This document shows positions 16,321 to 25,291 of a DNA stretch of 46,752 bases, in pieces. Under the pieces are notes generated by a model. That model had not been told where the DNA came from. It was given only the letters and a program-made list of their open reading frames with translations, and did no database searches. Origin of the DNA: an uncultured Acidobacteriaceae bacterium (lineage in GTDB: Bacteria; Acidobacteriota; Terriglobia; Terriglobales; Acidobacteriaceae); contig CAIKND010000211.1 of NCBI GenBank assembly GCA_903828675.1, forward strand, positions 1-46,752. Reading direction: 5' to 3'. Both the position numbers and the translations under genes were made by a program. Position 1 is the first letter of the stretch; the number at the start of each line of letters is the position of its first letter.

Positions 16321-16755
16321 ATGAAGCCCCAAGTCAAGCCTGTCGAGCACCAGTCAATGGCAGGAGCACGCCTGCGCAAACACGCCGACTATCAGCGCGC
16401 GTATTCGGCCAGCCGCAAGAGGCAATCAGCCTCGATGAGCTGGTTTCTAGCACCGCAGCATCCGGCAAGCGCATACGTCCAAGCGCCGGCGGGTCCGCGC
16501 GTCGGATTGACTGCGGGAAAAGTGCTCGGCAAAGCTCATGAACGCAACCGCATCAAACGCCGGATGCGTGAGGCGTTGCGCCGGCACGTAGAACTGCTGC
16601 CCGAGCGCTTCGATCTGATCCTTCATCCCCGCCGCTTTGTACTCACGATGGATTTTGCGAAACTCGAGGCGGAGGTTGTACGTATTCTTGAACAGGCAAG
16701 AATCGAGGCGGCTCGCAGCACGCGTAGGCCCGCCACGATAACGCCCGCATCATGA
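16321..16755 (+). CDS. rnpA: ribonuclease P protein component
   Basis: About 144 residues. It helps the RNase P RNA remove 5' leaders from tRNA precursors. The family core is visible: LRKHADYQRAYSASRK near the N terminus, GPRVGLTAGKVLGKAHERNRIKRRMREALR as the RNR-type RNA-binding motif (~residues 57-88), and a C-terminal helix. The start is uncertain: ATG at 16321, an upstream GTG at 16288 and ATG at 16357 are all in frame and none has a clear ribosome-binding site. Its stop overlaps the yidD start by four bases (ATGA), so the two are translationally coupled. Confidence 0.93.
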   Translation: MKPQVKPVEHQSMAGARLRKHADYQRAYSASRKRQSASMSWFLAPQHPASAYVQAPAGPRVGLTAGKVLGKAHERNRIKRRMREALRRHVELLPERFDLILHPRRFVLTMDFAKLEAEVVRILEQARIEAARSTRRPATITPAS

Positions 16756-17015
16756 CTCGACTTCTGCTCGCCTTTCTCGGCTTCTATCGACGCTGGCTTT
16801 CGCCGGCTATCCATGCGCTCAATCCTGGCGGGTGCCGCTATCTGCCCACGTGCTCGGAGTATGCCGCGGAGGCTATCGCGACACACGGCCCGCTGCGGGG
16901 AATCGGACTGGCGGCCTGGAGGATTCTGCGTTGCCACCCGTTTGCCAAGGGAGGGCTCGATCTGGTGCCTCCGGTGACGCAGGCAAGACCTTTCCCCCAC
17001 GAACCATTACCATAA
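16752..17015 (+). CDS. yidD: membrane protein insertion efficiency factor YidD
   Basis: The 87-residue protein has an N-terminal amphipathic or hydrophobic helix (RLLLAFLGFYRRWLSPAIH) followed by the family signature GGCRYLPTCSEYAAEAI and a GPLRGIGLAAWRILRCHPFAKGG-type stretch, both diagnostic for YidD. It assists YidC in inserting membrane proteins at the inner face of the membrane. It starts within the rnpA stop (ATGA overlap) and is followed 51 bases later by yidC. Confidence 0.96.
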   Translation: MTRLLLAFLGFYRRWLSPAIHALNPGGCRYLPTCSEYAAEAIATHGPLRGIGLAAWRILRCHPFAKGGLDLVPPVTQARPFPHEPLP

Positions 17016-17066
17016 GAAGAGCGGCGGCCTGATAGGCTGCCCGTTCCAACTGACAGGACGTATCCT

Positions 17067-18947
17067 TTGCCCGAAATCAGTAATCCCAATCTTCAGTCGC
17101 AGGGGCCCGGCGGCAGCGGCGGTGGCGGCGGCGATATGCGCTCCACGATTGTCTTCACGATGGTGATATTGGTTGTCCTGCTGGGCTACCAGTACTTTTT
17201 CAAGCCCGCCACGCCACCGGCCAATCAGACCCAGCCTCAACAGACGCAACAGACGAGTCAAACTGGGCAATCTGCGCAACAATCGGCACCGCAGACGGGG
17301 GCAGGCCAAGCGCAGTTGGCCCCTGGGCAAGTGCAGGCGGCCTCGGCGACGCCCGCCATTGGCGCCTCACTTGAGACCGAGACAACGGTCGAGAACGATC
17401 TTTACAGGATCGTTTTTACCAATCGCGGCGCACAGGTGAAGCACTGGATTCTGAAGAAGTACTTTGACACCGCAGGAAAGCCCCTGGACATGGTGCAGCC
17501 GCAGACGGCGGAGAAGTTTGGTCTGCCGCTGTCGCTCTTTACCTATGAGCCGGCGCTTACGACCCAGTTGAACCAGGCGCTGTATCAGTTGACCACCGCG
17601 GGGGCCCAGCGTTCCGCGACGGGTTTGGTGCTGGCTCCGAATGCAATCACGTTCCACTACGCCGCCAATGGGCTGGACGTGGTGAAGACGTTCCGCTTCG
17701 ACACGAGCTACGTGGTGACCATCGAGACCGCCGTGAGGCGCAACGGCTCGCCGGTGCGCGCACTAGTTGAGTGGCCCGCCGGGCTGGGCGACATGGAGGA
17801 ATTCCTGCCGTCGTCTCAGACGCGCGCGCAGGTGCGGACGCCATCGTTCTTTGCCTGGTCGCTGGACGGCAAGCAGGATTCGATGGCCTCCAAAAGGGTG
17901 GGCGGCAACGCCACGCTAGACCAGCCTTACACCTACGCGGCGATAACCGATCTTTACTTCGCTGCAACATTTCTGCCTGACAATCCTGAGCGCACCACGC
18001 TGGTTACGCTGCACAACTCGATCGATTTGCCCAGCAACCTGAGCGAGCCGAACAGCACGAAGAGCCCTGCGGACGTGATCGGTCTGGCCATGGGGGATAA
18101 CAGCGGCATTACCCGTCTGCGGCTTTTCGCCGGACCCAAGGCGATGGACGTGATCTCGTCCATTCATGCCACAGGGGCGGACGGCAAGCCTACAGGACAA
18201 TCACTGGAGCCGCTGATTCAGTTCGGGTGGCTGACAGTGATCGCCAAGCCGCTTTACCTGGCCCTGCGGTTCCTTTACGAACATGGGGTTCCAAACTGGG
18301 GCTGGGCGATCATCATCGTCACTGTCCTGTTCAATATGCTGTTGCTGCCCACCCGCATCATGATGATGCGGTCATCGCTGAAGATGATGCGCATTCAGCC
18401 CAAGGTGGAGGCGATCAAGAGGCGCTACGCCAATCTCAAGATCAACGACCCTAAAAAGGCCGAGATGAACACCGAGATGATGGCGCTTTACAAGACCGAA
18501 GGCGTGAACATGTACGGTGGCTGCCTGCCGATGCTGCTGCAGATGCCGTTGTTCTTCGCATACTACCGGGTGCTGGCCAACGTAATCGAACTGCGGCAGG
18601 CGCATTGGTACTGGCTGACGGATCTGTCGATGCCGGACCCGATGTACATTCTGCCAATCTTGATTATTGTGTCGATGTTCCTGGTGCAGTTCCTTACACC
18701 TTCACCGGGAATGGACCCGGCACAGCGGCGGATGATGGCGTTCCTGATGCCGATCATCTTCGGGTTCTCGATGCTGCATTTCGCATCGGGACTGGCGCTT
18801 TACTGGGGGACAGGCAACATCATCAACCTGGGCATTCAACTGGGCATCAATCAGTCGAGCATCGGCAAAGAGATGCACGCGATTGCCGCACGGCGCGCTC
18901 AGAAAAAGACGGGCGTGAGCCCCAAGACGATACAGGGAAGAAAGTAG
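17067..18947 (+). CDS. yidC: membrane protein insertase YidC
   Basis: The 626-residue protein inserts and folds inner-membrane proteins. I favour a TTG start at 17067 because AGGAC lies about eight bases upstream. This adds a 23-residue head with a glycine-rich run (GPGGSGGGGGD) before the first membrane helix (STIVFTMVILVVLLGYQYFF, residues ~25-45). A Gln/Ala-rich linker (50-95) leads to the large periplasmic beta domain (~100-375), then the 60KD_IMP core helices from residue ~385. The cytoplasmic loop reads RIMMMRSSLKMMRIQPKVEA, and GGCLPMLLQMPLFFAYYRVL is a family hallmark. The alternative start is ATG 17136. A terminator follows at 18967. Confidence 0.96.
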   Translation: MPEISNPNLQSQGPGGSGGGGGDMRSTIVFTMVILVVLLGYQYFFKPATPPANQTQPQQTQQTSQTGQSAQQSAPQTGAGQAQLAPGQVQAASATPAIGASLETETTVENDLYRIVFTNRGAQVKHWILKKYFDTAGKPLDMVQPQTAEKFGLPLSLFTYEPALTTQLNQALYQLTTAGAQRSATGLVLAPNAITFHYAANGLDVVKTFRFDTSYVVTIETAVRRNGSPVRALVEWPAGLGDMEEFLPSSQTRAQVRTPSFFAWSLDGKQDSMASKRVGGNATLDQPYTYAAITDLYFAATFLPDNPERTTLVTLHNSIDLPSNLSEPNSTKSPADVIGLAMGDNSGITRLRLFAGPKAMDVISSIHATGADGKPTGQSLEPLIQFGWLTVIAKPLYLALRFLYEHGVPNWGWAIIIVTVLFNMLLLPTRIMMMRSSLKMMRIQPKVEAIKRRYANLKINDPKKAEMNTEMMALYKTEGVNMYGGCLPMLLQMPLFFAYYRVLANVIELRQAHWYWLTDLSMPDPMYILPILIIVSMFLVQFLTPSPGMDPAQRRMMAFLMPIIFGFSMLHFASGLALYWGTGNIINLGIQLGINQSSIGKEMHAIAARRAQKKTGVSPKTIQGRK

Positions 18948-18966
18948 ATCGTTCTGGATTTGCAAA

Positions 18967-18999
18967 CCCCGCTCAGGCCTAGCTTGAGCGGGGCTTTTT
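18967..18999 (+). terminator. intrinsic terminator after yidC
   Basis: CCCCGCTCA and TGAGCGGGG form a perfect 9-bp stem around a 9-base loop, followed by CTTTTTATT. It lies 19 bases after the yidC stop and ends the rpmH-rnpA-yidD-yidC transcript. Confidence 0.92.
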
Positions 19000-19071
19000 A
19001 TTGCATGCATTTGGGCGCAATTTGCGGTGCGCTCGATACATGCGGCCCCGTTGGTGTATCTTCCAATCCGT

Positions 19072-19794
19072 ATGGAACCTTCAAACAGCGTCCCGCATCC
19101 CGCGCCTGAGGCGGAAGAAGTTTACCGCCGCTGGATTCACTTTCTCGATGACGAGTTCACCCGGCACCACTCGGCGGAGCGCCGCTCAGAGATTGTGCGC
19201 GACCAGCTTCATCAGCTTTACCTGGGGCGTCCACAAGGGGGCAAGCTGAACCTGACGCTAACCTCAGAGTTGCCAGGGAACGTGGTCAACCTGTCACTGG
19301 ACCCGGAAAATGTGACTATGGAAGCCGGTCACTTTGCCGACACGGACCGGGAGCTCTTTGGCGAGCGCAAGCCGCTGCTGTGGTTCTGGCAGATGTTCGA
19401 CCGCTCGCCGGTGGGACTGAATCACTGGCTGGGAGTGCGTTTTCGCTGCATGCTTGGGCGGCACATTTTTGCCCACATGGGTACCGGGGTGAAGATCTAC
19501 CACGGCGTCGACCTGACCTATGGCTACAAACTCTCCATCGGGAACGGAGTGACGATCCGGCAACGGGCGCTTTTGAACGACCGCGGCGGAATCACCATCG
19601 GCGATAACGCCGTAATTGGGTCTTTCGCGCGCATCTTCTCGCATGCTCACGACCCGGCGAACTACGACAAGGTAAGGCTGGTGCCAACGATCATTGGAGC
19701 CGGCGCGCGCATCGGCAGCCACGCGATAGTGCTGGCCGGGCACCATGTGGCTGCGGGGGAAGCAGTCGGCAGTTTTCCTACCGACCGCATCTGA
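19072..19794 (+). CDS. left-handed beta-helix acyltransferase (maltose/galactoside O-acetyltransferase type)
   Basis: The 240-residue protein has an N-terminal helical domain (~1-125) with no clear family match, followed by hexapeptide repeats (GTGVKIYHGVDLTYGYKLSIGNGVTIRQRALLND, then GGITIGDNAVIGSFARIFSHAHD). The FSHAHD stretch holds the histidine typical of the acetyl-CoA-dependent catalytic site. The C-terminal coil (IIGAGARIGSHAIVLAGHHVAAGEAVGSFPTDRI) ends sooner than in typical family members, which continue through a VVAGNPA-type loop. The sugar or lipid acceptor cannot be told. The ATG at 19072 is preferred over GTG 19027. It converges on the TPR protein gene. Confidence 0.8.
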   Translation: MEPSNSVPHPAPEAEEVYRRWIHFLDDEFTRHHSAERRSEIVRDQLHQLYLGRPQGGKLNLTLTSELPGNVVNLSLDPENVTMEAGHFADTDRELFGERKPLLWFWQMFDRSPVGLNHWLGVRFRCMLGRHIFAHMGTGVKIYHGVDLTYGYKLSIGNGVTIRQRALLNDRGGITIGDNAVIGSFARIFSHAHDPANYDKVRLVPTIIGAGARIGSHAIVLAGHHVAAGEAVGSFPTDRI

Positions 19795-19817
19795 AGCGCA
19801 ATTGCGGTGCAGAGCCG

Positions 19818-21020
19818 CTACTTCTGCGGATTGAGGCCTCCGTGCACGACAAAGCGGGTCAGATAGTCGTGCAATAGCTGGTGGTGCTTCTGGCGGTAGG
19901 CGGCGTAATCCAGCGCGATGCCACTGTCGGAACCGTTGATAAGAATCCAACATTCGAGCATTCCGGCATCGTTGAGCTCCAACAAGTTGCGCAGGCTCTC
20001 GTCCAGTTTGCCTGGAGCGATCTTCTGCTCCTTGAGACCGGCTACCACAGCAGACAGGGCTTCATCCTCTTCCTTGAGGGTGTGGCGGTAGTCCTTTTCG
20101 CTGGGGAAATCCTTGTGGAAGCTGGAACTCCGGTAGCTGGCGCGCAACAGCGAATACATCATCCATGCCGAAGCACCGGGATGCTGCTTGTCGTCAGTGG
20201 CCCCGATGTCGATGGGCAGAGTGATATTTTTTGAGTTCTTGGGGTCGACGACGGGAGCAGCGGGACGTTCGATTTTAGGCGGCAGCAGGACTGCTTTCTG
20301 CAGCTGCGCCCACTGCTTGAGCCCCTGCCATGCCAGTTGATTGCCGGGTTCGGCAATGATGGCGTCGATGAATTTTTCGCGAGCCGCATCCGGGTCATTG
20401 CCAAATTTGAGGATTGCATCGCCCCAGTAGCGATAGGCGGTCTCACGGTTGGGATCGGCCGCGATGGCACGTGCAAACCAGGTAGCCGCAGTGGGCAGGT
20501 CCTTCTGTATATAGGCAGTGTCGCCGGCGTAAAGCGGCGCTTCGTACAGGTGGGGATCGGCTTCGGCTGCTGCTGAATATTTAGCCAGCGCCGTGGGGAA
20601 ATCGCCAGCGGTGTAGGCCTTCTCCGCCTCAGTGAGCAGGGCCTTGCCGGGACTGTCGATAGAGCTAAAGAGCGGCGCATCCGGGTCAATCTTGGCCATG
20701 AGCTGAACAAAGTAGTTGGGGTCACCCAGGGCGAGGGCACGCTTGGCGGCGTCACGCTCCCGTGTGCGCAGGATCTTGGCTTTGGCTGGATCGCTGGTTT
20801 GGGCAGCTTTTGCTCCGAGGCAGTCAGCCAGGCGCTCGGCATAGAGCCATTCGTTCGGATAGGCCGGCGCCAAAGCCTCATAAAGCGGAAGGGCTTCAAG
20901 CCGCTTTCCAGCGATATAAAGCGAGTTCGCCCAGGAAGCCTCGTCCTCTTGCGCAAACGCGGATACCGCAAAGCCCGCAGATACCAGAAACAGACATATA
21001 CCAGCAATCCATCCCCGCAT
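19818..21020 (-). CDS. secreted TPR-repeat protein
   Basis: The 400-residue protein has a signal peptide (MRGWIAGICLFLVSAGFAVSAFAQ). Tetratricopeptide-like repeats follow: SLYIAGKRLEALPLYEALAPAYPNEWLY, EKAYTAGDFPTALAKYSAAAEADPHL and DLPTAATWFARAIAADPNRETAYRYWGDAI, in the first 250 residues. The C-terminal half has no recognisable family and contains many charged and aromatic residues (KDFPSEKDYRHTLKEEDEAL). It is probably a periplasmic scaffold; partners are unknown. The ATG at 21020 follows AAGGGGAG. A longer frame back to 21167 would hide the signal peptide and overlap the divergent protease gene. Confidence 0.8.
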   Translation of the reverse strand: MRGWIAGICLFLVSAGFAVSAFAQEDEASWANSLYIAGKRLEALPLYEALAPAYPNEWLYAERLADCLGAKAAQTSDPAKAKILRTRERDAAKRALALGDPNYFVQLMAKIDPDAPLFSSIDSPGKALLTEAEKAYTAGDFPTALAKYSAAAEADPHLYEAPLYAGDTAYIQKDLPTAATWFARAIAADPNRETAYRYWGDAILKFGNDPDAAREKFIDAIIAEPGNQLAWQGLKQWAQLQKAVLLPPKIERPAAPVVDPKNSKNITLPIDIGATDDKQHPGASAWMMYSLLRASYRSSSFHKDFPSEKDYRHTLKEEDEALSAVVAGLKEQKIAPGKLDESLRNLLELNDAGMLECWILINGSDSGIALDYAAYRQKHHQLLHDYLTRFVVHGGLNPQK

Positions 21021-21113
21021 GACACTCCCCTTTCTCACACAGAAACTCAAGTTCCCCACATATTTTGACTTTGCCGACTGCCGGATATTACCTGGGCACG
21101 AGGTCGAGTTTCC

Positions 21114-21881
21114 ATGACCCGCCATGCTACCCTGAGGTTTCCAGCCTATGGAGATTTTCGATTGCAATCAAGTGCTTTTCTTATAGCAGTTTTTGAATTC
21201 GTTCTGCTCATCTTCTCGCTCAGCGTACACGAGTGCGCTCATGCCTGGGCAGCCTCCATGTTGGGCGATCAGACGGCACGACTGCAAGGGCGCATTACGC
21301 TGAACCCGATGTACCACGTGGACCCAATTGGAACGCTGCTGTTTCCGGCGCTGATGATCTTCGGGCCGTTTATCGGATTGAGCTTCTTTGGCGGGATGCT
21401 GGTGGGCTGGGCCAAGCCGACGCCGGTGATTACGCGCAACTTCCGCAAGATAGTGCGCGACGACAATCTGACGACGCTGGCAGGACCGGTATCGAATCTG
21501 CTGATTGTGCTGGTGGCGTTTATCGGGCTGGTTGTCTTGACCTTTGCGCTTCCAGGTGGTCACGATGTGGTTCGGATGTCGTTCATTGCCGCGCTGAACC
21601 CGATTTCAGCTGGAGCCTTTGTGCCGCAGCCATTAGCATTGCTGTGTACTCTGGCGATTCTGATCAACCTGTCACTGTTCTTCTTCAACCTGCTGCCGAT
21701 TCCGCCGCTGGACGGAAGCCGGGTGGTGCGCAACTTGCTGCCGTATAACGCGGTGCAGAGCTACGACAGGATTCAGGGCTGGATGAGCTACCTGCTGATG
21801 ATTTTTGTAGGCGGGTACGTTTTGCGGATGTTGCTGAGCCCGGCGCTGGGGCTGGTTTTCACGGCGTTGAACCTGATCTAG
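21114..21881 (+). CDS. site-2-type zinc metalloprotease, peptidase family M50
   Basis: The 255-residue integral membrane protease has the zinc motif HECAH (residues 39-43) within a membrane helix, the NPMYHVDPIGT stretch, and the second metal site NLLPIPPLDGSRV with Asp200. Several hydrophobic helices surround these, as in short M50B proteins without a PDZ domain. It should cut membrane-embedded substrates; the target is unknown. Two starts are possible: ATG 21114, or TTG 21162, which is preceded by GGAGA at good spacing and gives an N terminus closer to short homologues (LQSSAFLIAVFEFV). It diverges from the TPR gene. Confidence 0.9.
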   Translation: MTRHATLRFPAYGDFRLQSSAFLIAVFEFVLLIFSLSVHECAHAWAASMLGDQTARLQGRITLNPMYHVDPIGTLLFPALMIFGPFIGLSFFGGMLVGWAKPTPVITRNFRKIVRDDNLTTLAGPVSNLLIVLVAFIGLVVLTFALPGGHDVVRMSFIAALNPISAGAFVPQPLALLCTLAILINLSLFFFNLLPIPPLDGSRVVRNLLPYNAVQSYDRIQGWMSYLLMIFVGGYVLRMLLSPALGLVFTALNLI

Positions 21882-22045
21882 GACGCTTCCACCCACACAT
21901 GCCGAAAGCGGCGAGTTATTCAGAGGTGCGGCCAACAGCGAGGGCGCTGTCCGTTCGCCTCCCGCTACAATGGAATGAGCCCATTCAGCGACTTTTCTGA
22001 AAGACGGCCCTATTCTCTGGCACCACCCCGGAATCGATACGCACA

Positions 22046-23089
22046 ATGCCTGAAACTGTAATTTCATCGTCTCGTCCGCGCGTTCTGAGCGGCATGCGCC
22101 CCACCGGTAAGCTGCACCTGGGCAACTACATGGGTGCTCTGGCCAACTGGGTCAAGCTGCAAGACCAGGATGCCCAATACGACTGCTACTTCTTCATTGC
22201 GGATCTGCATGCGCTGACGACCGACTATGCGGACACATCGGGTATAGCGCCGAATACGTTGGAAGTGGCGTTGGACTTCCTCGCCGCGGGCCTTGACCCG
22301 GAGCGAAGCACCATCTTTGTGCAGAGCCAGGTGAAGCAGCACTATGAGCTTCCCTTGCTGTTGGGCATGATCACGCCGCTGGGCTGGCTGGAGCGCGTAC
22401 CCAGCTACAAGGAGATGCAGGACAACCTTGCCACCAAGGATCTGACCACCTACGGCTTTCTGGGCTACCCGGTGCTGATGGCCTCGGATATTCTGCTTTA
22501 CCAGCCGCAGTTTGTGCCTGTGGGGCAGGATCAGCAGGCGCACGTGGAATTGACCCGCGAGATTGCGCGGCGGTTCAACCAGTTTTACAAGTTCGACGGG
22601 CGGGAGGTTCTGCCGGAGCCGAAGGTGCTGCTGACGCCATCACCCAAGCTGCCAGGGACCGACGGGCGCAAGATGTCAAAAAGCTATGGGAACACCATCC
22701 AGATGACGGATGCCGAGGCGGTTGTCCGGCAGAAGCTGAAGACGATGGTGACCGACCCTGCGCGCGTCCGGCGCACGGATAAAGGCGACCCCGACAAATG
22801 CCCGGTAGGCGATCTGCACAAGGTGTTTTCTACGGCGGAGACGCTGGCCAAGGTCTACGATGGCTGCCGTTCGGCAGGAATCGGGTGCATTGAGTGCAAG
22901 GGTTGGGCCGCCGATGCGCTGGTTCAGATTTTGCAGCCGATCCAGGAGCGGCGGGCCAGTTATAGCACGGCCATGGTCAAGGAGATTCTCAAAGACGGTT
23001 CGCGACGGGCCCGCACGCGCGCGGAACAGACCATGCATGAGGTTCACTCCGCAATGCAACTGACATTGACGGATGAAGTTGGCCGGTGA
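22046..23089 (+). CDS. trpS: tryptophanyl-tRNA synthetase
   Basis: The 347-residue class I aminoacyl-tRNA synthetase charges tRNA-Trp. The HIGH-type motif is KLHLGNYMG (residues 22-30), and the KMSKS motif is intact at 209-213 (DGRKMSKSYGN). Other family marks include GFLGYPVLMASDILLY, PVGQDQQAHVELTREIARRFN and the C-terminal anticodon-binding helical region. Length and start are typical. Its stop nearly abuts the scpA frame (the next plausible start is 31 bases on), so the two are likely one transcript. Confidence 0.97.
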   Translation: MPETVISSSRPRVLSGMRPTGKLHLGNYMGALANWVKLQDQDAQYDCYFFIADLHALTTDYADTSGIAPNTLEVALDFLAAGLDPERSTIFVQSQVKQHYELPLLLGMITPLGWLERVPSYKEMQDNLATKDLTTYGFLGYPVLMASDILLYQPQFVPVGQDQQAHVELTREIARRFNQFYKFDGREVLPEPKVLLTPSPKLPGTDGRKMSKSYGNTIQMTDAEAVVRQKLKTMVTDPARVRRTDKGDPDKCPVGDLHKVFSTAETLAKVYDGCRSAGIGCIECKGWAADALVQILQPIQERRASYSTAMVKEILKDGSRRARTRAEQTMHEVHSAMQLTLTDEVGR

Positions 23090-23119
23090 GTGAGGCTTGA
23101 GCCGCCCGGGGGAACGCAA

Positions 23120-25291
23120 ATGGAAGAAAAGACAGTCCCGTGGTGGCGCAAGGCGCTGAATTACGCTCTGGACGGAATCCGCTCGGGGTTTGGACTTTTC
23201 TCGCGTGCTGCAAAGCCAAAAGCGGTCGTGGAGCCTGAGGCTCCCGCGGACCGGAAAGAAAATCTGGAACAAGAAGAAGTGTCTTTGACTCAAGATTCCC
23301 CGGATGTGAAAGCTAATGCCGCAGAAGCTGTGGAGGTTGCCAAGTCCGCGCCCGTGCCTGATGCGGTGGCGGTTGAGACAGGCAGCGACGTGGAGAAGGA
23401 CGCTGCTGCGGACGTGAAGCCTGGAGCGGAAGCGGTGGTAGAGGAAAGCGAATCACTGCCTGCGGTGGTTCCAGAGGCTGCGGCTGAGAGCGAGCCTGAA
23501 ACCGAAAGTACGCCTGAAGCGGTCCTGGACAAGGGGGTGGAGCCGCAGGAGAGTGCGGCGGAGGCTGAAGCGGCTGACTCGATTTCCGAGTTGCCGGCTG
23601 AGGCTCCTACGGCGATTGAAGCCGAGGTTGAAAAGGTGGCTTCGATTACGGAAGAGCCGGAGGCCGAGCCGGTTTTAGATGCAGAAGAAGTTGACGTGGA
23701 GTTGGCTGAGCCGGTCGTTGAACCAGACGCGGAACCTGCCGTTGAACCTATTCTGGAGCAAGCTGACGAGCAGCTTGAGGAGAATGCGGTTGAATCGGCT
23801 GACGTTGAAGAGCCGGAGACGGAGATTGCGGCTGAGGTTGAGCCGAATGTTGAGAATCCGGAAGTGGAACCCGAGGCGGTTGAGTCTGTGGTTGAGACCG
23901 CGGTTGAGGCTGATTCAGCAGTGGAATCCGGTGATATGGAAGCGGATGCGGCAGAAAATGTTGAAGGAGCTGCGGAAGAAGAGCCGATTCCTGCAGATCC
24001 GAATGAGGCGCATCTCGATTCGGTCGAGGCCCAGGCCTATTCCGCGTATGTTTCTTATGGGCTAACGACCGCAGGCTTCACCGGCACAGGTGCTGCCGCA
24101 GCCGATGAAATGCCTGTCGCTCCATCCGCCGAACCCGAAGCTGCCACGGAGAAAGCGGAAATCGATGCCGCAGTTGCGGAAGTTTCCGCAGCCGCTCCGA
24201 TAGCTGAAGCGGAAACAGCTGAAGCTGTTGAAGAGCCGGTTGCCTTGCCCATTGAGCCGGTGGAAGAGACCCCGGAGCAGCCTGCACAAGACATTGCTGA
24301 GCCTGAGCTGCAGCACAGCGATGCAGCAACGCCGGAAGTGGGAGCGGAGATCGAAGCTGCGCCAGCAGTTGAGGTTGTGGCTGCGGCGGTGGCTGAGGCA
24401 GCTTCGGGGGCTGGGGCGATTGTCCAGACTGCCCCTCAAGTGGTGGCGGAGAGTCCGGAACCGGCGCTAACCGCCAAGCCACTGATCAAGGTGGAGACAA
24501 GAGACAACGAGGCCGATCTGTCGCCGTTTTCGGTGATTGTGGAACAGGTATACGACGGACCTTTGGATCTGCTGCTTGACCTGATTCGCAAGCAGGACAT
24601 CGACATCTACGACATACCGATCTCGAAGATAACGGCCCAGTTTCTGGCCTACGTGAACCAGTTGAAGGCGACCGATGTAGATGTGGCGGGAGAATTCATC
24701 TACACGGCGTCGCTGCTGATCCACATCAAGAGCAAGATGTTGCTGCCACGTGCGCCTGCAGGCGAAGACGATGCCGCCGAGGACCCGCGGCGGGAGCTGG
24801 TGGAGCGGCTTCTGGAACACGAGCGCTTCAAGAACGCCGCCCAGATGCTGCAACAGAAACAAATGCTCGAGGCGGCCACGTGGACCAATCCAGGGCTGCG
24901 CGAGTTCCGGGACGATGCGAGCGTAGAGCCGGAGATTGCTGCCGACACAGTCGACCTGGTGCGCATCTTCAGGGATATTCTGGAGCGCGCACGAAGCCGT
25001 CCGGTCATTAACCTGGAAGAGGATTCAGTTACGGTGGGCCAGATGATCCAGTTTCTGGCGCGGCGACTGACTATGGAAGACAAGCCGGTGGCGCTGCGCC
25101 GCCTGTTGAGCCATACCCGCTCGGAGAAAGCGCTGATCGCCATGTTTCTGGCGCTGCTGGAGCTGGTTCGCCTGCAGGCGATTCTGCTGCGTCAGGATCG
25201 CGCTTTCAGCGAAATCTTTATCAAGAAACACACGGGGTTCGACGCGGTGATGGACCAGGGGCTGGCAAACGCGCGGGATGACTGGCGGTAA
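23120..25291 (+). CDS. scpA: segregation and condensation protein A with a ~460-residue acidic N-terminal extension
   Basis: 723 residues, about three times the normal 250-270. The last ~258 residues (from ~466) are a complete ScpA kleisin: FSVIVEQVYDGPLDLLLDLI, KQDIDIYDIPISKITAQFL, EFIYTASLLIHIKSKMLLPR, and a C-terminal winged helix with HTRSEKALIAMFLALLELV. It bridges the SMC heads and ScpB. Residues ~1-30 (WWRKALNYALDGIRSGFGLF) are ordered-looking. Between ~35 and ~465 lies a Glu/Ala/Val/Pro-rich, strongly acidic low-complexity region, probably disordered. The frame is open throughout and no internal ScpA-only start with a good ribosome-binding site is evident. The ATG at 23120 has GGGGGAAC upstream; a GTG at 23090 directly after the trpS stop is an alternative. 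Confidence 0.93.
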   Translation: MEEKTVPWWRKALNYALDGIRSGFGLFSRAAKPKAVVEPEAPADRKENLEQEEVSLTQDSPDVKANAAEAVEVAKSAPVPDAVAVETGSDVEKDAAADVKPGAEAVVEESESLPAVVPEAAAESEPETESTPEAVLDKGVEPQESAAEAEAADSISELPAEAPTAIEAEVEKVASITEEPEAEPVLDAEEVDVELAEPVVEPDAEPAVEPILEQADEQLEENAVESADVEEPETEIAAEVEPNVENPEVEPEAVESVVETAVEADSAVESGDMEADAAENVEGAAEEEPIPADPNEAHLDSVEAQAYSAYVSYGLTTAGFTGTGAAAADEMPVAPSAEPEAATEKAEIDAAVAEVSAAAPIAEAETAEAVEEPVALPIEPVEETPEQPAQDIAEPELQHSDAATPEVGAEIEAAPAVEVVAAAVAEAASGAGAIVQTAPQVVAESPEPALTAKPLIKVETRDNEADLSPFSVIVEQVYDGPLDLLLDLIRKQDIDIYDIPISKITAQFLAYVNQLKATDVDVAGEFIYTASLLIHIKSKMLLPRAPAGEDDAAEDPRRELVERLLEHERFKNAAQMLQQKQMLEAATWTNPGLREFRDDASVEPEIAADTVDLVRIFRDILERARSRPVINLEEDSVTVGQMIQFLARRLTMEDKPVALRRLLSHTRSEKALIAMFLALLELVRLQAILLRQDRAFSEIFIKKHTGFDAVMDQGLANARDDWR

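Noticed and set aside
19700..19794. Frameshift truncating the acyltransferase C terminus
   Set aside because: The end (VAAGEAVGSFPTDRI) is shorter than usual, but I could not identify the expected VVAGNPA-type continuation in another frame before the converging gene, so a shift is not supported.
24055..24482. Open frames on both strands within the acidic part of scpA
   Set aside because: They are mirror products of the repetitive GAA/GCG/GTT codons and have compositions (Ser/Ala- or Arg/Leu-rich) not seen in real proteins of this window.
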